A stretch of DNA of 10,968 nt from Pirellulaceae bacterium. GTDB taxonomy: Bacteria > Planctomycetota > Planctomycetia > Pirellulales > Pirellulaceae. Every line of letters starts with the position of its first letter. Within the stretch, counting starts at the first letter, position 1. The position numbers and the translations under genes were made by a program. Shown in pieces: positions 6,812-10,968 of this stretch. Under the pieces are notes generated by a model, which saw only the letters and a program-made list of their open reading frames with translations, did not search any database and was not told the origin of the DNA. The DNA lies in NCBI GenBank assembly GCA_013002105.1, contig JABDKS010000574.1:1-10968 (forward strand), given 5' to 3'.

Positions 6812-7993
6812 ATGATGCAGAATCAAGCAACCATGTCGACCATCGATGCGACCGACGTCAGCCGTCGGAAATGGGACGTCATTGTCGCGGGGGCGGGGCC
6901 GGCCGGATCGGTTGCGGCACGCCAACTTGCTCTGCGTGGCGTCGCTGTCCTGCTGGTGGACAAAGCAGAGTTCCCGCGACGCAAAGTTTGCGGTTGTTAT
7001 TTGAGCGGATCCGCTCTGGCAACTTTACAGTCGATCGGGCTTGGCAATCTTTGTCACCAGTCAGGTGCGCCCTGTGTGACTCGCGTGCGAATAGGGACTC
7101 AAGGTCGCACGGTCTGTCTAACGCTGCCGGCGGGGGCGGCATTGTCGCGAGAAACGCTTGACACTGCACTGGCGAAATCGGCTGTCGACGCCGGGGCCGA
7201 GCTATTGTGTCACACAGCGGCAACAGTAGGCAGATTAACCTCAAGCGGGCGATCGTTTGATCTCAAGTGCGGTAACCAAAGCGTCGCAAGCAGCGCGAGG
7301 ATGATTGTTGTCGCCGATGGGGTCGGCGGACAATCGCTGAAAGATTGTTCGGACGTCAGGTTCAAGGTGGCAACACGATCGCGCGTTGGAATCGCGGCGA
7401 TGACTGACACTTTGCCCGATGGGTATGTGACCGGAACGATTCACATGGCAATTGGACGCGCCGGATACGTCGGGGCGTTGCAATTGGAAACGGGATCATT
7501 GGACGTTGCCGCCGCGTTGGACCCGACCGTGCTGAAGCATTTCAGTCCCGGCGAGCTGGCGCAAAAGATTGTCGATGAAAGTGGTCTGCCGCGATTAGAC
7601 GGATTGGAGCAGGTGCGTTGGCGCGGAACACCACCGCTCACCCGCACGCCAACTCGTCCAGGGGCATCGCGATTGTTGCTGATTGGGGATGCCGCCGGCT
7701 ACGTCGAACCGTTCACCGGCGAAGGCATGTCGTGGGCGATTGCCAGCGGTTGCGCCGTGGTCCCCTTCGTACTGGAAAGTCTTTCCAGTGGGTCGGATGA
7801 TTTGGCCAAGTCTTGGGGAACGGAGCATCGACGACTGCTTGGATCGCGACAACGGCTTTGTCGGCTGTTGACGCGTGGACTGAGATCTCCTTTGTTGGCG
7901 GGGGTCAGCGTGCGAACTCTTGCGATGCTACCAAGTTTGGCAACACCCTTTATCAACAGATTGAATCGGCCGCCAAGCTTGGAGTCCGCATGA
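6812..7993 (+). CDS. FAD-dependent oxidoreductase, geranylgeranyl-reductase family
   Basis: The 393-residue flavoprotein has the usual landmarks of the group. The dinucleotide-binding motif GAGPAG is at 27-32 in WDVIVAGAGPAGSVAARQL. D50 ends the second strand (LLVDKAEFPRRKVCG) and would bind the FAD ribose. The second FAD motif, GDAAGYVEPFTGEG, is at 292-305. The PRRKVCG block (55-61) is typical of geranylgeranyl-reductase-like enzymes, which reduce or oxidise isoprenoid, quinone or polyketide products. Its stop overlaps the start of the UbiE-like methyltransferase (ATGA), so the two are co-translated and probably act in one pathway. The first of two adjacent ATGs was taken as start; ATG at 6833 is also possible, and neither has a ribosome binding site. 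A menaquinone-reductase-like (MenJ) role or polyketide tailoring are both possible. Confidence 0.82.
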   Translation: MMQNQATMSTIDATDVSRRKWDVIVAGAGPAGSVAARQLALRGVAVLLVDKAEFPRRKVCGCYLSGSALATLQSIGLGNLCHQSGAPCVTRVRIGTQGRTVCLTLPAGAALSRETLDTALAKSAVDAGAELLCHTAATVGRLTSSGRSFDLKCGNQSVASSARMIVVADGVGGQSLKDCSDVRFKVATRSRVGIAAMTDTLPDGYVTGTIHMAIGRAGYVGALQLETGSLDVAAALDPTVLKHFSPGELAQKIVDESGLPRLDGLEQVRWRGTPPLTRTPTRPGASRLLLIGDAAGYVEPFTGEGMSWAIASGCAVVPFVLESLSSGSDDLAKSWGTEHRRLLGSRQRLCRLLTRGLRSPLLAGVSVRTLAMLPSLATPFINRLNRPPSLESA

Positions 7994-8733
7994 TGCAACG
8001 CTTTGATCTGAAGGCAAACGAATGGCTTGACCAACCGGATCGCAAACGACAGTACAACGTGGCATTGTTTGATGAAGTCGCGCCCAAATACGACTTCGTC
8101 ACCCAGGCTTTGTCACTGGGGCGTGATTCAACGTGGAAGCGAAAATTGATTGCGGCGCTTCCACCCGCTGATCGACCGCAATGCCTTGACTTAGCGTGTG
8201 GAACTGGCGACTTGTGTTTTGGGCTAGCAGATAAGTATCCAAATGGAAGCGTTGTCGGAGTCGACATTTGCGAAAGCATGCTGGACGTGGCTCGCAGCCG
8301 TTTCCAACGCGACAACCTTCAATTTCAGATTGGTGACATGAGTGCGATGACGATTCCAAGTCAGTCGATCGATATTGTCACCGGCAGCTATGCGCTGCGG
8401 AATGCTCCGACCATCGAAAGCGTACTGGACGAAATTACCCGCGTCTTGAAACCGGGCGCGACGGCCGCGTTCTTGGACTTCTCCAAGCCGCCCAATCAAT
8501 TTGTTCAAACGACACAGCACAGCGTATTGTTAGCCTGGGGTGGGTTTTGGGGGTTGGCGTTACACGCAAATCCCGAAGTTTACGCCTATATTGCCCGATC
8601 GCTCCGTCAGTTTCCCGACCGGCAACAACTCCATAAACTGTTGACCGAGAGAGGTTTTGAGAGGATTGAGTCCGAGCGATTTTATTTTGGGTGGATCGAG
8701 TTACTAACATTTCATCAACCCGCAACGAAGTGA
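7990..8733 (+). CDS. UbiE/MenG-like SAM-dependent methyltransferase
   Basis: The 247-residue protein follows the UbiE/COQ5 plan, whose members C-methylate the ring of demethylmenaquinone or ubiquinone precursors. It begins with FDEVAPKYDFVTQALSLG. SAM motif I is DLACGTGD at 67-74, followed by GVDICESML, then YALRNAP at 134-140 (family GLRN), RVLKPGA, and YAYIARSLRQFPD at 198-210, a strong family signature. The usual C-terminal N-L-T-GIVAIH block is absent and replaced by FYFGWIELLTFHQ, so the substrate may not be menaquinone. The start is ATG 7990, overlapping the flavoprotein stop, with GGAG at 7981-7984 five bases upstream; ATG 7993 is a near-equivalent alternative. The open frame continues upstream to 7813, but that part lies inside the flavoprotein gene and is not expected to be translated. 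Confidence 0.85.
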   Translation: MMQRFDLKANEWLDQPDRKRQYNVALFDEVAPKYDFVTQALSLGRDSTWKRKLIAALPPADRPQCLDLACGTGDLCFGLADKYPNGSVVGVDICESMLDVARSRFQRDNLQFQIGDMSAMTIPSQSIDIVTGSYALRNAPTIESVLDEITRVLKPGATAAFLDFSKPPNQFVQTTQHSVLLAWGGFWGLALHANPEVYAYIARSLRQFPDRQQLHKLLTERGFERIESERFYFGWIELLTFHQPATK

Positions 8734-8784
8734 CCTTGCAAGGCGAGTGTCGCAGGACTTTGCCGGCATTTACAGTAAGCACCT

Positions 8785-9540
8785 ATGACGATTTGGCCAG
8801 ACCTGTCGCAACGTTCGGACGAAGCGGAGTTAATGGATTCACCCCAGTGTGATCCACATCGCCTCACGCGTACGCTGCAGCAGTTTCGCTGGATCAATCG
8901 CTGGCTGACACCCTGTCATCGTTTGATTCGGCAACAGTTTCTTTCTGTGATGGCCCGAGACCGAAATCGTGTTTGGTCGCTGGTGGACGTGGGTGCCGGC
9001 GGTTGTGACCTGCTGATTTGGATTGCCCAGTGGTGTGCGAGCGCGGGAATCGAAGTCAAGCTAACATGCTTAGATTACGATCCTCGCGTGGTCGAATTTG
9101 CACAGCATCGTTGTCGAGCGTGGCCGAATATTGACGTAATCCAACGTGATGCAATCGATCTGATCGACCGTGATGCCAGTTGGGATTTCGTATTCGCTAA
9201 CCATGTCTTGCATCACCTGTCCACCGATGCAGTGGTGTCGGTGGTGAAATCAGCTGACGCCGTGGCCAGAGAAGCGTTGGTGCTTTGCGACATTCACCGT
9301 ACGCGGGGTACATGCCTCGCATACTCATTGCTTTGGCCGATGCGATTCACCAACAGTTTCTGCTGGCACGATGGGCGACTTTCGATTCGAAAAAGTTTTA
9401 CCGTGCAAGAGTACCGTGAGTTGCTATGGGCAGCGGACCTGGCGGACAAAGCGTCGGTGCACCGGTGTTTTCCAGGTCATTTAGCACTCATTCGATCAGG
9501 TTGCTCCCGAAGTGCCTCTTCGTCCAAAGCGTCCTGCTGA
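8785..9540 (+). CDS. Class I SAM-dependent methyltransferase, third gene of the operon
   Basis: The 251-residue protein has a Rossmann methyltransferase core. Motif I is VDVGAGGCD (67-75), the acidic residue ending strand 2 is D97 in CLDYDP, and the post-I/IV region is FANHVLHHLS (about 137-146). The N-terminus (RSDEAELMDSPQCD, then LQQFRWINRWLT) resembles methyltransferases that I associate with flavoproteins and type III polyketide synthases in bacterial clusters. It follows the UbiE-like gene by 51 bases on the same strand, so it is probably in the same operon. No good ribosome binding site precedes ATG 8785. ATG 8833 has GGAG only three bases upstream and would remove the conserved ELMD region, so I kept 8785. 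The Ser-rich tail (SRSASSSKASC) looks unstructured. Substrate unknown; O- or C-methylation of the flavoprotein product is an inference. Confidence 0.8.
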   Translation: MTIWPDLSQRSDEAELMDSPQCDPHRLTRTLQQFRWINRWLTPCHRLIRQQFLSVMARDRNRVWSLVDVGAGGCDLLIWIAQWCASAGIEVKLTCLDYDPRVVEFAQHRCRAWPNIDVIQRDAIDLIDRDASWDFVFANHVLHHLSTDAVVSVVKSADAVAREALVLCDIHRTRGTCLAYSLLWPMRFTNSFCWHDGRLSIRKSFTVQEYRELLWAADLADKASVHRCFPGHLALIRSGCSRSASSSKASC

Positions 9541-9541
9541 T

Positions 9542-10918
9542 CTAATCCCACCACCACGCGTCTTGGTTGGGTCGGTGAAGATTGTTGCGTGCAAGAGCCA
9601 GACTCGCATCGTCCTCGATCACTTCTAATGCTTTCTCCGCGACGATCGAGACGCCTCCGCCAGCGGGTACGAACAGTCGATGCTGCTTCCAAAAAGCGTT
9701 GACCACAGGTGGTGCGTTGATTGGTTTTGGAAGTGTATTGACCGAATAGAACGATTCATCCATCCAGTCACGGGCATCCCAATTGGTTCTTGCATACCAG
9801 TCGTGCTTGCGAAGGTAAGCTGCCACAATCAAGAAATCCGTCAGTTGTCGCAGTTGCGCGTACACGGCACTGGCATTGGCAATGTCGTCGTATTGCTGAG
9901 TAAAACTGGTGGCGTAGGCGCGTGCTGCCCGTGTTGGTTTTCGATCAGCATCGACGATGCTGCCGTCGGGCAGCATGTCTTTGTTCTCTGTTTGTAGTTG
10001 GACGCCCTGCCCTGTGATCTGCATCGCCAACCGATCCGGCGACGCACGCACGCTGTCATAGGAAGGCGTGAACCACCAACGCTGCAACGCGCCGTTCCTG
10101 GCGGTGGTCAGGGCGGCTGAAAAGGTTGTCATCCGAACCGGTGGTTGTTCGACACCCACGGCGATTCGCTTCATCCGATAGTCGGCCTCGATCATCACAT
10201 GGGCGAAGTGCGTGTGGGGCGAAATTCCAAACACTTGGACTTGCGACATCCCCAAGCTTTCGTGCACGCCATCGGCAACCCACCGCGCAATTCGCTCACG
10301 TTCATGTTGGGAAACCACTTTCGGAATCTGTTTTTGAAACGCTTGTAATTTCTGCATGCCTTGGCGATTTGGGTTGATCGTGCAGCCGACGAACCCGCCG
10401 TTGTTGTGATTGGGTTGATAGGCGCGGAGGGCAACCATCAGATCGGCCAAGTGGAGCGTGGGTCGACCGGTATGAATCCCAACGGTCACACCGCCCAGGT
10501 TTTCGACCCATGGCTCCGCTGGCCCCAGGAGCACGATGTCGCCATCATCGGGGTAACAAAAGATCGACGTGATTCGCGTCAGTCCAGCCAGTTTTTGCAT
10601 GACGACCGTGGGTTCGTTGCCATCGTCAACGAGATCACTCATGGCGCGTTGCAAGCGAACAACCGACACCTTCCTCTGTTTTGACGGCCGCGCAAGGTTA
10701 CCGGGCAACACCTCGCCGGCGGCGGCCAGTCGATGGGCCATCAACTGACCTGTCAGATCGGTGTGCAAGGTTGCCTGCAATACGCCGTTGGCGTCAAAGG
10801 AAACGCCAAAAGTCGGCAACTGAACCGTCGTCGCGATCGGCTGCGCAAAATTGGCATTGTCTTGTGCAGAGACCATCGACGCCGCAACCGCGAGAGCAAA
10901 AACAGCAAATGCACGCAT
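9542..10918 (-). CDS. Secreted planctomycete protein of DUF1598 type, function unknown
   Basis: A 458-residue protein with a clear signal peptide (MRAFAVFALAVAASMVSAQ, likely cut after VSA). The centre carries GVHESLGMSQVQVFGISPHTHFAHVMIEADYRMKRI-type sequence; HTHFAH is at 235-240 and EADYRMK at 244-250. A Cys-containing block reads GFVGCTINPNRQGMQ. From memory this VxVxG-(S/T)H-A---EADYRMK region marks planctomycete proteins labelled DUF1598; no reaction is known for them. The protein ends in the unusual WWWD. I chose ATG 10918 because it starts the signal peptide directly; GTG 10927 would add three residues (MIP). No Shine-Dalgarno site is seen. No membrane anchor follows the signal peptide, so the protein is probably periplasmic or exported. 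It converges on the methyltransferase operon with one base between the stops. Confidence 0.75.
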   Translation of the reverse strand: MRAFAVFALAVAASMVSAQDNANFAQPIATTVQLPTFGVSFDANGVLQATLHTDLTGQLMAHRLAAAGEVLPGNLARPSKQRKVSVVRLQRAMSDLVDDGNEPTVVMQKLAGLTRITSIFCYPDDGDIVLLGPAEPWVENLGGVTVGIHTGRPTLHLADLMVALRAYQPNHNNGGFVGCTINPNRQGMQKLQAFQKQIPKVVSQHERERIARWVADGVHESLGMSQVQVFGISPHTHFAHVMIEADYRMKRIAVGVEQPPVRMTTFSAALTTARNGALQRWWFTPSYDSVRASPDRLAMQITGQGVQLQTENKDMLPDGSIVDADRKPTRAARAYATSFTQQYDDIANASAVYAQLRQLTDFLIVAAYLRKHDWYARTNWDARDWMDESFYSVNTLPKPINAPPVVNAFWKQHRLFVPAGGGVSIVAEKALEVIEDDASLALARNNLHRPNQDAWWWD

Positions 10919-10968
10919 GGGAATCACTCAGGTGGAGATAGGAGTTACCGTCGTAAGCGACACTCTAG

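Noticed and set aside
7813..7989. Longer N-terminus for the UbiE-like methyltransferase
   Set aside because: The extra 59 codons lie inside the flavoprotein gene in another frame; ATG 7990 has a GGAG site and gives the normal family N-terminus.
10361..10684. Plus-strand open frame of 107 codons inside the DUF1598-type gene
   Set aside because: It is antisense to a gene with a signal peptide and a conserved core, with no independent evidence.
1..10968. Frequent GATCG/CGATCG words as a HIP1-like repeated motif
   Set aside because: They are common by eye but occur within coding sequence in varied contexts and are not the exact GCGATCGC octamer; a genome-wide count would be needed to claim enrichment.

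Overview
The window looks like a chromosomal segment of a planctomycete, most likely a Rhodopirellula/Pirellulaceae-type bacterium. The main reasons are a secreted beta-propeller/cytochrome c protein of the Planctomycetes-Verrucomicrobia type (4136-6688, minus), a secreted protein with the EADYRMK signature I associate with the planctomycete family DUF1598 (9542-10918, minus), a tRNA gene without an encoded CCA, few good Shine-Dalgarno sites, and a moderately GC-rich base composition. No transposase, integrase, CRISPR array or rRNA is visible.

Left part (1-1430): the last 42 codons of an unidentified gene run through an ATGA overlap into a 333-residue ATP-grasp ligase resembling the MvdC/MvdD graspetide (omega-ester peptide) synthetases. 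After an intergenic stretch comes tRNA-Leu(CAG), followed 18 bases later by a convincing intrinsic terminator.

Middle part (1431-6688): a 300-base non-coding stretch with three tandem 16-bp units precedes a 12-helix RND/MMPL-family exporter (plus strand). It converges on the large PVC-type haem protein (minus strand), and a hairpin lies in the gap between them.

Right part (6689-10968): a 123-bp divergent promoter region separates the haem protein from a three-gene plus-strand operon. The operon encodes a geranylgeranyl-reductase-family flavoprotein, a UbiE/MenG-like methyltransferase (ATGA overlap) and a second class I methyltransferase. This set resembles tailoring genes that accompany type III polyketide synthases or quinone biosynthesis, but no synthase is in the window. 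The operon converges, with one base between stop codons, on the DUF1598-like secreted protein.

The best candidate for an under-described system is the ATP-grasp gene with its coupled upstream gene. The orphan flavoprotein plus double-methyltransferase operon comes second. Both assignments rest on motif recognition by eye, not on database searches.
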